Translations under genes and position numbers: made by a program
Shown: positions 1 through 8,081 of the stretch, one piece after another
How the letters are laid out: every line of letters begins with the position of its first letter
Position numbering within the stretch: position 1 is the first letter of the stretch
Source: Pseudomonas sp. C2B4
GTDB lineage: Bacteria; Pseudomonadota; Gammaproteobacteria; Pseudomonadales; Pseudomonadaceae
DNA length: 64,000 nt
Assembly: GCF_013359695.1 (NCBI RefSeq)
Contig: NZ_JABFMU010000014.1
Coordinates: 49,026-113,025 of the forward strand
Direction: 5' to 3'
The notes under the pieces: generated by a model
Database searches by the model: none
Told to the model about the DNA's origin: nothing
Seen by the model: only the letters and a program-made list of their open reading frames with translations

Positions 1-190
1 TCAAAACCGCTGCTGCCAGGGATTCACGGCCATTGAGCCAACGGGTCAGCAGGCGCATCAGTGGCCAACTGGCAAACGCCAGCACCGCGCCCCAGAACAA
101 CGCCGACCAGAACGGCGCCATCACCCAGAAACTCGCGCCAAACAGCACCAGGAGCAGGATCTGCACCAACAGCCGATCGTTATTGATCAT
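1..190 (-). CDS. AI-2E family transporter (PerM/YdiK-like), N-terminal fragment
   Basis: Reading from an ATG at 190 toward the window edge gives 63 codons with no stop. The peptide starts MINNDRLLVQ, then has two hydrophobic stretches and the segment FWGAVLAFASWPLM followed by a basic patch. This resembles the first hairpin of the AI-2E/PerM permease family, inner-membrane proteins of about 350 residues. The rest of the gene lies outside the window. Family assignment rests on the N-terminal pattern only, and no substrate can be inferred. It is followed by a 69-base gap and then the DUF4892 gene on the same strand. Confidence 0.7.
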   Translation of the reverse strand, partial: MINNDRLLVQILLLVLFGASFWVMAPFWSALFWGAVLAFASWPLMRLLTRWLNGRESLAAAVL

Positions 191-259
191 TTGAAATCCC
201 GAATAAATCAGTCAGCAAAAGAGTAGGCGAACGCATGGATAGCGTTCACCTGATAAAGC

Positions 260-1078
260 TTAACGCAGCAGCTGGATGTGCAGGCCAGAGCCTTCGATGC
301 TGCCGGTTTCCATTCGCGCGGCCCGCACGCCCTGGTCGATCAACGCCTGACGCCAGGCTTCGGCATTGGGCCCGGAAACGCTGATCCGCAGCGTCGTGTC
401 CAGGTTCAGGCCACGGGAAATCAACCGCAGCCAGGTGTCATCTGGCGCATTGATCAGCTTGGGGAAGTCGAGTTCGCCGGTGCTTTTGAGTTCGCGCAAC
501 AAGGTCGCGGAGGTTGGCAGCAAATCCCCCAACGGCGCAGCGGCGTCGAACTGTTCAACGTGCAAGTAGGCTTTGCGGTTGCCGCGAGTGATGCTGTAAA
601 GCGCCACCAATGTGTTGTCTTTCGGTGCCGCCAGGCGTAACAGCAAATACGCCTGTTCATTGTCGGCGCCGTAGAGCTTGGCGTTGCCGAATACCTCATT
701 GGCCCACAAGCTGCTTTCGCCGCAATCACGGGCCTGGCACCAGAACAGCAACTGGGCATCCTGTTTCTGCAAGGCTTCCCGGGCAGCCGTGAAGGCTTGC
801 GTCGCCGAATGCTCCGGCGGCAGTTCGTAAGTCACCGAGGTGGCATTGCCACGAGCGCTGACCTGACCATCGAAGCGCAACTGGCCGCTGATCTTGCGAA
901 TCGAACCGAGAGGATAAATCCGCTCGAGTTCAGCCGCAGGGCGATAGTCGACGATCTGCGCATCGACCATGCGCGGCACGATCGGCAGGTCCTGACTGCC
1001 TGGAACATCAGCGGCAAACGATAGGGAACTGAAACTGCACAGCGCCAATAGACTGAGAGAACGCATCGATAGGCTCAT
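260..1078 (-). CDS. DUF4892 domain-containing exported protein
   Basis: A 272-residue protein with a signal peptide (hydrophobic core [14 protein letters not shown], likely cleavage after SFAA near residue 23). The mature part contains a predicted OmpA-like C-terminal half ([17 protein letters not shown]) and matches my memory of the DUF4892 family, periplasmic proteins of unknown function in Pseudomonas. Its ATG overlaps the TGA of the upstream glutathione transferase by four bases, so the two are probably translationally coupled. A second in-frame ATG lies four codons downstream and would also keep the signal peptide. Function unknown. Confidence 0.8.
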   Translation of the reverse strand: MSLSMRSLSLLALCSFSSLSFAADVPGSQDLPIVPRMVDAQIVDYRPAAELERIYPLGSIRKISGQLRFDGQVSARGNATSVTYELPPEHSATQAFTAAREALQKQDAQLLFWCQARDCGESSLWANEVFGNAKLYGADNEQAYLLLRLAAPKDNTLVALYSITRGNRKAYLHVEQFDAAAPLGDLLPTSATLLRELKSTGELDFPKLINAPDDTWLRLISRGLNLDTTLRISVSGPNAEAWRQALIDQGVRAARMETGSIEGSGLHIQLLR

Positions 1079-1734
1079 CGGATCAGCATGGCCTGGGCAC
1101 CCTTGACGACGCTGGCGTCATCGGCGCGTTCTGGAACCTGCAAACCACGCTGTACTGCCGGCCGCGCCTCCATGGTTGCCATCCAGCGTTGCAACGCCGT
1201 CAGGCCCTCCACCGATACGCCGGACCACTCGTAGCCCCGCACCCAGGGGAAGGTCGCAATGTCGGCAATGCTGTATTCGCCGGCCAGGAATTCAACGCTT
1301 TGCAGTCGCGTGTCGAGCACCTCGTAGAGGCGACGGGTTTCATGCTGATAGCGGTCAATGGCGCCCTGGAGCTTTTCCGGAAAGTAACGGAAAAACACGT
1401 TGGCCTGCCCCTGCATCGGTCCGATGCCCCCCATCTGGAACATCAGCCACTGCAACGCCACCGAGCGCCCCTTCGGGTCGGCAGGCAAGAGTTTGCCGGT
1501 CATTTCAGCGAGGTAAATCAGGATGGCGCCGGATTCGAACACGGCGAAATCGCCATTGGCGCGATCGACAATCGCCGGAATCCGGCCATTGGGGTTGATC
1601 TTGAGAAAGTCCGCGGACTTCTGTTCCTTTTTGTCGAAACTCAAGGCGTGCACTGTGTAGGGCAAGCCGAGTTCCTCGAGCACGATAGAGACCTTGTGGC
1701 CATTCGGGGTCGCAGCGGTGTACAGATCTATCAT
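1075..1734 (-). CDS. Glutathione S-transferase family protein (YfcG-like)
   Basis: A 219-residue cytosolic protein. The N-terminal thioredoxin-fold domain (about 1-80) contains [18 protein letters not shown] and the glutathione-binding turn [13 protein letters not shown]. The C-terminal helical domain (about 85-205) contains [12 protein letters not shown], the N-capping/hydrophobic staple region of GSTs. The start [14 protein letters not shown] mirrors E. coli YfcG, a disulfide-bond reductase. I chose the ATG at 1734 because GGGAG lies just upstream and an earlier in-frame start adds an unrelated 18-residue leader. It shares a four-base overlap with the DUF4892 gene and follows the alpha/beta hydrolase after 50 bases. 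Confidence 0.88.
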   Translation of the reverse strand: MIDLYTAATPNGHKVSIVLEELGLPYTVHALSFDKKEQKSADFLKINPNGRIPAIVDRANGDFAVFESGAILIYLAEMTGKLLPADPKGRSVALQWLMFQMGGIGPMQGQANVFFRYFPEKLQGAIDRYQHETRRLYEVLDTRLQSVEFLAGEYSIADIATFPWVRGYEWSGVSVEGLTALQRWMATMEARPAVQRGLQVPERADDASVVKGAQAMLIR

Positions 1735-1784
1735 GGTTGTCTCCCATTTCAACCCGCCCAGCCTCGACAGTTGCCTGGCGCAAG

Positions 1785-2639
1785 TCAAGGAACGGCGAAG
1801 AACCTATTGAAACAGTCTGCGACAAGATCGGCACCGGACTCGTCATTCAGGTGCAAATGATGACCACCTGGCAGCTGTTCACGGCTAAAGGGTAGACGCT
1901 CCAGCAATTCGGGATGTTTGGCGAGCATGCCGTCGGCGGCAACCACCAGTTTTGCGGGACAAGTGACACGCTGGACAAAGGCCATGGCTTGTTCAGTGGT
2001 CAGGCGCAGCGGCGATGGCAGCGTGAGGCGATTGTCGGTGCGCCAGGTGTATCCCCCCGGCACTGGCATCAAGCCCCGTTGGCCCAACAGTTCGGCGGCT
2101 TCGCGACTGACCGCCACCAGCCCTTTCATTCGAGCCTCGATGGCCCGCTCCAGGGTGTTGTAGACCGGCTTGCGCTTCTCCCGCAGATCCAGCTGCGCCT
2201 GCAGGGCCATGCCCATGCGTTCAGCGGCATTTTCGCCCTTGTCTGTAGGAGGAATGACGCCGTCGATCAATGCCAGATGCGTGACGCGCTCCGGCAGCGA
2301 CCCGGCAATGATCAGGGAAGCGATCGCCCCCATGGAGTGCCCCATGAGCGCAAACCGCTTCAAGCCCAGTTGCTCGGCGACTTGCAGCACATCGTGGGCA
2401 TAGTCCCACATCGCGTAGCCGGCACCCACCGGACGATGCCCGGAGTGACCATGCCCGGCCATGTCCAGCGCGATGATGCGCAAACCTTTGAGCTTCGGCG
2501 CCAGTCGGGCAAAGCTGTTGGCGTTGTCGAGCCAGCCATGCAGGGCAATCACCGGCAAACCGTCTTCGGGGCCGAACAAGTGCGCTGCCAACTCGATGTG
2601 CGGCAGGCTCAGGAGAACTTCTTCGACGACGTTGCTCAT
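1785..2639 (-). CDS. Alpha/beta hydrolase
   Basis: A 284-residue alpha/beta-hydrolase fold protein. Visible features are the oxyanion-hole motif LHGWLDN near residue 30, the nucleophile elbow GHSMG (residues about 95-99) carrying the catalytic serine, and a late histidine in [10 protein letters not shown] for the triad. The substrate is not evident. The start at 2639 ([10 protein letters not shown]) overlaps the stop of the preceding hydrolase by four bases (ATGA), so the two hydrolases are coupled. A longer in-frame extension upstream is antisense to nothing and runs through the neighbouring gene in another frame, so I reject it. Confidence 0.87.
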   Translation of the reverse strand: MSNVVEEVLLSLPHIELAAHLFGPEDGLPVIALHGWLDNANSFARLAPKLKGLRIIALDMAGHGHSGHRPVGAGYAMWDYAHDVLQVAEQLGLKRFALMGHSMGAIASLIIAGSLPERVTHLALIDGVIPPTDKGENAAERMGMALQAQLDLREKRKPVYNTLERAIEARMKGLVAVSREAAELLGQRGLMPVPGGYTWRTDNRLTLPSPLRLTTEQAMAFVQRVTCPAKLVVAADGMLAKHPELLERLPFSREQLPGGHHLHLNDESGADLVADCFNRFFAVP

Positions 2640-3439
2640 GCGCAATCCTGCTGGCGACCGTCCCAGCGACTGAAGAGGTTTTTCAACATCGCCGCTGTGT
2701 CCTGGGGGCGCTCGAGGGGAAACATGTGGCCACCGGGCATGGTGAGGGATTCGCCCAACGGCATGCGGCCGACCGAACTGGCGTGATAGCGCATCACCAC
2801 CCGACTGTCGTGCCCGCGAACCAGTGCCAGCGGCACCTTCAACTGCCCGGTGCGTCCGGGGCTGGTGTGGGGTACGCCACGGTAGATGCTGATTTCCGTG
2901 GCCGGATCGAAACGCAGGCGCAACTTGTCGCCGACCTGCTGTAAACCGTATTGCAGGTAGGCGTCGAAACACTCCGGATCGAAGCCGCGGAACAGGGTTT
3001 TGCCGGAAAAATAGCGGCGGGCACTGTCGAGATCGGCGAACTCTTCCCGTCGACCCAACGTACGGCCAGCTGGCGTCAGCTTATCGATGAACCCGAAGCG
3101 CTTGGCGGCACGGATGACCCATTGATCAGCGCGGGTCAGCACCGGCGAATCGAGCATGACCACGCCTCGATACAGCTCGGGGCAACGCAACGCGGCGTGC
3201 AGGTGCAGTACGCCACCGAAGGAGTGGCCGACGCCCCACACGGGCTCGGATTGCTGGCGCAGGTGGTGGATCAGCTCATCCACCAGGTTGTACCAGTTAT
3301 CGTCCGCCGGGAAACGCGGGTCATGGGCATGCTGCTCCAGATGCGTCACCTGATACTCGGGCGCCAGCGCCGCGAACAACTTGCCGTAGGTACCCGAAGG
3401 AAATCCATTGGCGTGGGCGAAAAATATCTGTTGCGACAT
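2636..3439 (-). CDS. Alpha/beta hydrolase
   Basis: A 267-residue alpha/beta hydrolase starting MSQQIFFAHANGFPSGTY. It has the oxyanion segment FAHANGFPSG, the nucleophile elbow GHSFGG (about residue 75) and the C-terminal GGHMFPLERPQ with the triad histidine. It is a different subfamily from its coupled downstream neighbour. The open frame extends upstream through the repeat at 3560-3659, where it would encode a REP-derived leader, so I place the start at the ATG at 3439; an ATG at 3454 is a weaker alternative. The substrate is unknown. The gene lies downstream of the thioesterase and acyl-CoA ligase genes on the same strand. Confidence 0.82.
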   Translation of the reverse strand: MSQQIFFAHANGFPSGTYGKLFAALAPEYQVTHLEQHAHDPRFPADDNWYNLVDELIHHLRQQSEPVWGVGHSFGGVLHLHAALRCPELYRGVVMLDSPVLTRADQWVIRAAKRFGFIDKLTPAGRTLGRREEFADLDSARRYFSGKTLFRGFDPECFDAYLQYGLQQVGDKLRLRFDPATEISIYRGVPHTSPGRTGQLKVPLALVRGHDSRVVMRYHASSVGRMPLGESLTMPGGHMFPLERPQDTAAMLKNLFSRWDGRQQDCA

Positions 3440-3559
3440 AACCGGCAAATCCATGAGCGAGAACAGGCGTTGATTGTCCGTAAGACCGCGTCCTACAGCA
3501 ATGACCGTAACTGACAGGAATGATGACAGTCCGGCCATGCGAATGCCGCCCCTTGTACT

Positions 3560-3659
3560 GTAGGAGCGAGCTTGCTCGCGATGGACTCCAGCGCACCGCG
3601 TCAATCCTGCAGCCCCGCGTTATCGTTAACGACCATCGCGAGCAAGCTCGCTCCTACAG
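3560..3659. repeat. REPIN, GTAGGAGCGAGCTTGCTCGCGATGG class
   Basis: Two inverted REP copies at 3560-3584 and 3633-3659 flank a spacer of about 50 bases. It sits between the second hydrolase and the thioesterase, 12 bases from the thioesterase stop codon. The outer core is GTAGGAGCGAGCTTGCTCGC and its reverse complement. Confidence 0.93.
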
Positions 3660-3670
3660 GGGTTCGTTGG

Positions 3671-4114
3671 TCAGCGTGCCGGCGGCTTTTCCCCCAATGG
3701 CACCACCGCCATGGTCAACCGCGACACACAACTGGCCTTGCCTTCATCGCTGGTCAAGCGAATGTCCCAGACATGGGTCGTGCGGCCAATGTGGATCGGC
3801 CTGGCCACCGCCGTCACCCTTCCACTGCGCAGGCCGCGAAGATGGTTGGCATTGATTTCCAGGCCCACGCAGTAGAACTTGCTGGCATCGATGCACAGGA
3901 AACTGGCCATGGAGCCGACGGTTTCAGCCAGCACCACCGAGGCGCCGCCATGCAGCAAGCCGTAAGGCTGATGGGTGCGATGGTCAATGACCATGCTCGC
4001 GGTCAAGGACTCCTCATCTACGGCTTCGAAGCGGATATCCAGCACTTCGCCGATGGTGTTTTTCTGGAAAGCATTCAACTGTTCGATGTTGGGGGTGGTG
4101 CGCCACAGACTCAT
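3671..4114 (-). CDS. Hotdog-fold thioesterase (PaaI/MenI-like)
   Basis: A 147-residue protein with the hotdog motif HQPYGLLHGGASVVLAE (residues about 48-64). In this family the glycine-rich turn GLLHGG and the glutamate of VVLAE on the central helix form the active site for acyl-CoA thioester hydrolysis. Length and motif spacing fit the PaaI/YdiI (MenI)/EntH group. The gene starts 32 bases after the acyl-CoA ligase stop on the same strand, so the cell may pair CoA-thioester formation with hydrolysis here. The exact substrate cannot be read from sequence. Confidence 0.87.
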   Translation of the reverse strand: MSLWRTTPNIEQLNAFQKNTIGEVLDIRFEAVDEESLTASMVIDHRTHQPYGLLHGGASVVLAETVGSMASFLCIDASKFYCVGLEINANHLRGLRSGRVTAVARPIHIGRTTHVWDIRLTSDEGKASCVSRLTMAVVPLGEKPPAR

Positions 4115-4146
4115 CGCCGATTTTCCTTGTTGGTTTTATTCGTGTC

Positions 4147-5814
4147 TCAATCCTGCCACAGCACCGCTTCGCTGCGCTCGCTCCATTCTTCGAAGCGGGC
4201 CCCGTAGGCCGCCTCGATCACGTTGCGCTTGATTTTCAGGGTCGGTGTCAGGAAGCCGTTTTCCACCGCCCAACTGTCTTTGACCACCACCAGACGCCGC
4301 AAGCGTTCGTGCTTATCGAGCGCACCGTTGACCTCTTCCAGCAGTTTTTCCAGGCTGGAGTGGAGTCCGGCGCGCGCACTTCCTCCCGCGTCCTGTTGCC
4401 CCACGGCCGAGAGCACGCACAAGCCCAGCGGTGCACTCAAGCCATCGCCCACCACACAGACCTGCTCGATGCGTGAATGCACCGCCAGGCGATTTTCGAT
4501 GGGCGCCGGTGCCACGTACTTGCCTTTGCTGGTCTTGAAAATTTCCTTCAGGCGCCCGGTCAGGCGCAGGTTGCCTTCGGCGTCTTGCTCGCCTTTGTCG
4601 CCGGTGCGCAGGAAGCCATCCTCGGTAATGGTGTCGGCGGTTTTCTGCGGCTCCTTGAAATACCCGAGCATGGTCGCGCCACTGCGCACCTGGACCTCGC
4701 CCGAGTCGTCGATCCGCACTTCGACTTCGGGGCATGGCTTGCCGATCCAGCCTTCCTTGTACTGGCCCGGTAGGCAAATGTGCGAGTAACCACAGCTTTC
4801 GGTCATACCGTAGACCTCCAGTACATCCAGCCCAAGCTTTTGGTACCAGCGCAGCAACGTCAGCGGTACCGGCGCCGCACCGGACAAGGCCACCCGCAAG
4901 GCGTCCAGCCCCAACCCCGCCAGGACTTTGTGTCCGACCCGCTTGCCAACGATTGGCAGGCCAAGCAGGAAGTCGAGGCGTTTCGCCGGGATTTTGCTGT
5001 ACACCCCCATCTGGAATTTGGTCCAGATGCGCGGCACGCCAAACATCGCCGTCGGCCGGGCACGCCGCAGATCGTCGAGAAAGGTGTCGAGGCTCTCGGC
5101 AAAGAACACGGTCTGCCCGGTATAGATCGACGCCAGCTCGACGAACATGCGCTCGGCAACGTGGCACAACGGCAGATACGACAGCAGTCGATCCGACTCA
5201 TTGAGTCCGAACAGTTGCGTGCCGTGGGTGGTGGCGAAGCCCAGATTGCCAAAGCTATGCATCACGCCTTTGGGCATTCCGGTGGTTCCGGAGGTGTAGA
5301 TGATGGTCGCCAGTTTATCGGCGCCGGGTTTGGGGTCGTCCTGGATCGGCGTGCTGCATTGCAGATCAGCCCAGCTGAAATGGAAGTCGCCCGGCGGATG
5401 CAGCGGCAGGCTGATGGTCACCAGGTCCGGGCTCACCCCGCGTGACATGCCGGGCCAGTCGTCGAGCTTGCCGATAAAGGCCAGTGCCGCTTCCGAATGG
5501 TCCAACACCTGGGCGACGGACTCGGCAGTGAGATTCGGGTACAGCGGCACCGAGACATGCCCGGCCATCCAGATCGCCAGGTCGGCAATGATCCAGTGCG
5601 CGCAGTTTTTTGAAATCAGGGCGATGTGACTGCCTTGGGGCAATTCCCGCGCCCGCAACCAGTGCGCCGCGCAGCGGGCCTGATGGCCGACGTCGGCCCA
5701 GGTCAGCGTTTCGACCTGCCCGCCGCCGATGGGCTGGACCATGAAGCGCTGGCGGGGATGACGGGCCTCACGCTCGTAGAAAACGTCCAGCGGCAAACGA
5801 AAAGCAGCAGACAT
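4147..5814 (-). CDS. AMP-dependent acyl-CoA synthetase (long-chain type)
   Basis: A 555-residue ANL-superfamily ligase that would activate a carboxylate as acyl-AMP and then acyl-CoA. Motifs in order are the phosphate loop IIYTSGTTGMPKGV, then YGMTESCG (A5), the FLRTGDKGE aspartate motif (A7), and GRLKEIFKTSKGKYVAP, which contains the hinge and A8/A10-like lysines. The architecture fits the long-chain FadD15/FACS branch, but chain length is inferred. Start MSAAFRLPLD at 5814 is preceded by AAGGAG at good spacing; the frame also runs upstream from 5865 without a ribosome site. It leads the probable cluster ligase-thioesterase-hydrolases-GST. Confidence 0.88.
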   Translation of the reverse strand: MSAAFRLPLDVFYEREARHPRQRFMVQPIGGGQVETLTWADVGHQARCAAHWLRARELPQGSHIALISKNCAHWIIADLAIWMAGHVSVPLYPNLTAESVAQVLDHSEAALAFIGKLDDWPGMSRGVSPDLVTISLPLHPPGDFHFSWADLQCSTPIQDDPKPGADKLATIIYTSGTTGMPKGVMHSFGNLGFATTHGTQLFGLNESDRLLSYLPLCHVAERMFVELASIYTGQTVFFAESLDTFLDDLRRARPTAMFGVPRIWTKFQMGVYSKIPAKRLDFLLGLPIVGKRVGHKVLAGLGLDALRVALSGAAPVPLTLLRWYQKLGLDVLEVYGMTESCGYSHICLPGQYKEGWIGKPCPEVEVRIDDSGEVQVRSGATMLGYFKEPQKTADTITEDGFLRTGDKGEQDAEGNLRLTGRLKEIFKTSKGKYVAPAPIENRLAVHSRIEQVCVVGDGLSAPLGLCVLSAVGQQDAGGSARAGLHSSLEKLLEEVNGALDKHERLRRLVVVKDSWAVENGFLTPTLKIKRNVIEAAYGARFEEWSERSEAVLWQD

Positions 5815-5911
5815 GCGACTCGCTCCTTTGTTTTTGGTCTGGAGCAAGCGTAGCCAACCAAGCAAGTGCTTGGTTAGCTATTTCATACAATTTTTTCAAA
5901 CACCGATACCC

Positions 5912-6002
5912 CTGTGGGAGCGAGTCCGCTCGCGAAAGCGGTGTATCAGCTACATTGACGGTGACTGACACTCCCCCATCGCGAGCAGGCTCGCTCCCAC
6001 AG
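5912..6002. repeat. REPIN, GTGGGAGCGAG class, inward pair
   Basis: A left copy at 5912-5940 (a variant with AGTCCGCTCGCGA) and a right copy at 5977-6002 (CGCGAGCAGGCTCGCTCCCAC) flank a spacer with the TGTATCAG...ACTGACA interior shared with other inward REPINs. It lies in the gap upstream of the acyl-CoA ligase and downstream of sixA. Confidence 0.93.
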
Positions 6003-6030
6003 TTGATCGGTGGCGCTCCTGAAAGCAGAG

Positions 6031-6486
6031 TTATGGGTGCTTGATGCTGTTGAGCTTCATCGCGCCGATCACCAGTTCATTGCTTTCTAGTTCGGCCAGG
6101 CCTGCGGTACTGACCCTTTCCGGTGGATAGCCAGCGCCGTGTTGCAGGTAGCTGATCAGGTGCCCAACCAGTGGGTTATGAGAAACCAGCAGCACATTGG
6201 TCACTGACTTCAATTGATCGGTAACCCTGTCAGGATCGAAATCCGGGGTCAGCCAGTCGACGGTGCGGATGTCCGGTTCGAAACCCAGCGTGTCCTTTAC
6301 CAGGTGCGCGGTCTGCTGCGCTCGCGCGTAGGGACTGGCATAGATCGCAGTCAGCGGCTGGCCAACCAGGTTGGCCGTGGTGCGCAGTACTTCTGCACGA
6401 CCGTTGGCCGTTAATTCCCGCTCCGAATCGTGGGGTTTGGAACCGTGAGGTTCGGCTTCACCATGACGCAATACCCAGAGTTTCAT
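6031..6486 (-). CDS. sixA: Phosphohistidine phosphatase SixA
   Basis: A 151-residue member of the histidine-phosphatase superfamily. The catalytic RHG motif is at residues 7-9 (LWVLRHGEAEP, His8), and a second conserved histidine lies in VLLVSHNPLVGHL. Length and motif match SixA, which removes phosphate from histidine in phosphorelay proteins such as HPt domains and NPr. The ATG overlaps the stop of the DUF4389 gene by four bases, and gpsA lies immediately upstream on the same strand. Confidence 0.9.
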   Translation of the reverse strand: MKLWVLRHGEAEPHGSKPHDSERELTANGRAEVLRTTANLVGQPLTAIYASPYARAQQTAHLVKDTLGFEPDIRTVDWLTPDFDPDRVTDQLKSVTNVLLVSHNPLVGHLISYLQHGAGYPPERVSTAGLAELESNELVIGAMKLNSIKHP

Positions 6487-6830
6487 AGCTTGGGTTCCTC
6501 ATCTCGGGCCGGATGCGGGGCTGGCGCCACGACGTGCGGTGCCTCACCTTCCGGCGTACGCGGCGTTGGCCAATCGGCGAACGGCCAGGGCTTCTGGTCG
6601 CTGTGGAAACTGCCGAAACGACCGATCTGCGCCAGAAACTGGCTCAGGCTGTCGCCGAAGTTCATCAGGCTGGCGCTCGGGGCGCCATAGATCAAACGAT
6701 AGATCAACTGCACCAGCACCACGGCGCCAAGGATGAATTGCGCCACCTGCCAGACCAGCACAAAGACGATCATCCACAACACCCGCAGCAGGATGGATTC
6801 GTATTTGGCTTCTACTTTTTGATCGCTCAT
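6483..6830 (-). CDS. DUF4389 domain-containing membrane protein
   Basis: A 115-residue small inner-membrane protein. Two adjacent hydrophobic stretches (ILLRVLWMIVFVLVWQVAQFILG and AVVLVQLIYRLIYG) are followed by a soluble region rich in Ser, Phe and Pro with the segment FLAQIGRFGSFHSDQKPWPFADWP. This matches the DUF4389 family. Function is unknown. It lies between gpsA (30 bases upstream) and sixA (four-base overlap downstream), an order I remember as conserved in pseudomonads. Confidence 0.85.
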   Translation of the reverse strand: MSDQKVEAKYESILLRVLWMIVFVLVWQVAQFILGAVVLVQLIYRLIYGAPSASLMNFGDSLSQFLAQIGRFGSFHSDQKPWPFADWPTPRTPEGEAPHVVAPAPHPARDEEPKL

Positions 6831-6860
6831 GTCTCGCTCCGTTCCTGTTGCGTTGAGGGC

Positions 6861-7886
6861 TCAGTTGAAGCCGCTGGTGGAAATAAAGTCGACGTCGGTT
6901 TTCGGTTCGCCGCGCATCAGCAGCCCGATCACCTGTTCAAGCGTGCGCCCTTCGAACAGGATCGCGTGCAGCCCGGCGACCAGCGGCATGTACACGCCGA
7001 CTTCCTGGGCCTTGGCCTTGAGCACCTTGAGCGTATTCACGCCTTCGGCCACTTCGCCCAAACGATTGACCGCCTCTTCCAGGCTCAAGCCCTGGCCGAG
7101 GGCAAACCCGACCTGATAGTTGCGGCTTTTCGGCGACGAACAGGTCACGATCAAATCACCAACGCCCGCCAGGCCGAGGAAGGTCATCGGGTTGGCCCCC
7201 TGATTCACCGCGAAGCGGGTCATCTCCGCCAGCGCCCGGGTGATCAGCATGCTCTTGGTGTTTTCGCCCATGTCCAGCGCCACCGCCATACCGGCAATGA
7301 TCGCGTAGACGTTTTTCAAGGCGCCGCCCAGCTCCACCCCAAAACGGTCGGCGCTGGCGTATACGCGAAAGGTGCGGCCATGCAGCACGGCCTGAACCCG
7401 TGTGCAGAGTTCTTCGTCCTCACTGGCGACCACGGTGGCCGTCAGCGCGTGTTCGGCAATTTCACGCGCCAGGTTCGGCCCGGACAGCACACCGATGCGC
7501 GCTTGCGGGGCGATCTCCTCGAGGATCTGGCTCATCAGCTTGAAGGTGTGGGCTTCGATGCCTTTGGTCAGGCTCACCAGCATCTTGCCGCGCAGCAACT
7601 CGGCGTGCGGGGCCAGCACCGAACGCAAGGCGCTGGAGGGCAGTGCGACGAAACTCAGGTCGCAGGCTTCCAGGGTGGCTTGCAGGTCAGTGACCGCCGT
7701 CACGCCGGGCAAAATCTTGATGCCTTGGAGGTAACGCGGGTTTTCGCGATTGACCCGAATGGCCTCGGCCTGTTCGGGGTCACGCATCCATTGCAGGACC
7801 TGATGTCCGTTTTCGGCCAGCAGGTTAGCCACGGCGGTACCAAAACTTCCGCCTCCCAGGACCGCAATCGGGCGCTGTTCAGTCAT
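6861..7886 (-). CDS. gpsA: Glycerol-3-phosphate dehydrogenase [NAD(P)+]
   Basis: A 341-residue enzyme that reduces dihydroxyacetone phosphate to sn-glycerol 3-phosphate, the backbone for phospholipid synthesis. The Rossmann motif GGGSFG is at residues 11-16, followed by [17 protein letters not shown] and GALKNVYAI, which carries the catalytic lysine. Length equals the family norm. The open frame extends 26 codons further upstream, but [13 protein letters not shown] at 7886 matches the usual family start. It heads a probable operon gpsA-DUF4389-sixA and is divergent from the TonB-receptor operon. Confidence 0.95.
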   Translation of the reverse strand: MTEQRPIAVLGGGSFGTAVANLLAENGHQVLQWMRDPEQAEAIRVNRENPRYLQGIKILPGVTAVTDLQATLEACDLSFVALPSSALRSVLAPHAELLRGKMLVSLTKGIEAHTFKLMSQILEEIAPQARIGVLSGPNLAREIAEHALTATVVASEDEELCTRVQAVLHGRTFRVYASADRFGVELGGALKNVYAIIAGMAVALDMGENTKSMLITRALAEMTRFAVNQGANPMTFLGLAGVGDLIVTCSSPKSRNYQVGFALGQGLSLEEAVNRLGEVAEGVNTLKVLKAKAQEVGVYMPLVAGLHAILFEGRTLEQVIGLLMRGEPKTDVDFISTSGFN

Positions 7887-8081
7887 ATGCAATCCGTTAA
7901 TCCATACCAGTGGCAATCCCGGCATTATACGGAGCGCCCCAGTGGCGGCCAGCCCCCGCGTCAATTACTGGCGCCTGGGGGAAGAATTGCAATAAAACCG
8001 AGGAAAATGCAGACATCTTGACTGGAAAAGTCATTCCGCTCGGTTAACATGCGCGCCATCGATTAATAACAAGGATGTGTT

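Noticed and set aside
3439..3454. A 16-base match (GGATTTGCCGGTTATG) shared by the starts of the hydrolase at 3439 and the AraC gene at 38870
   Set aside because: About one 16-base match is expected by chance in a window this size, and the genes are unrelated. It is noted only because both include the ATG.
7887..8081. Fur box upstream of the TonB receptor operon
   Set aside because: No GATAATGATAATCATTATC-like sequence is visible, so iron control cannot be claimed from sequence.
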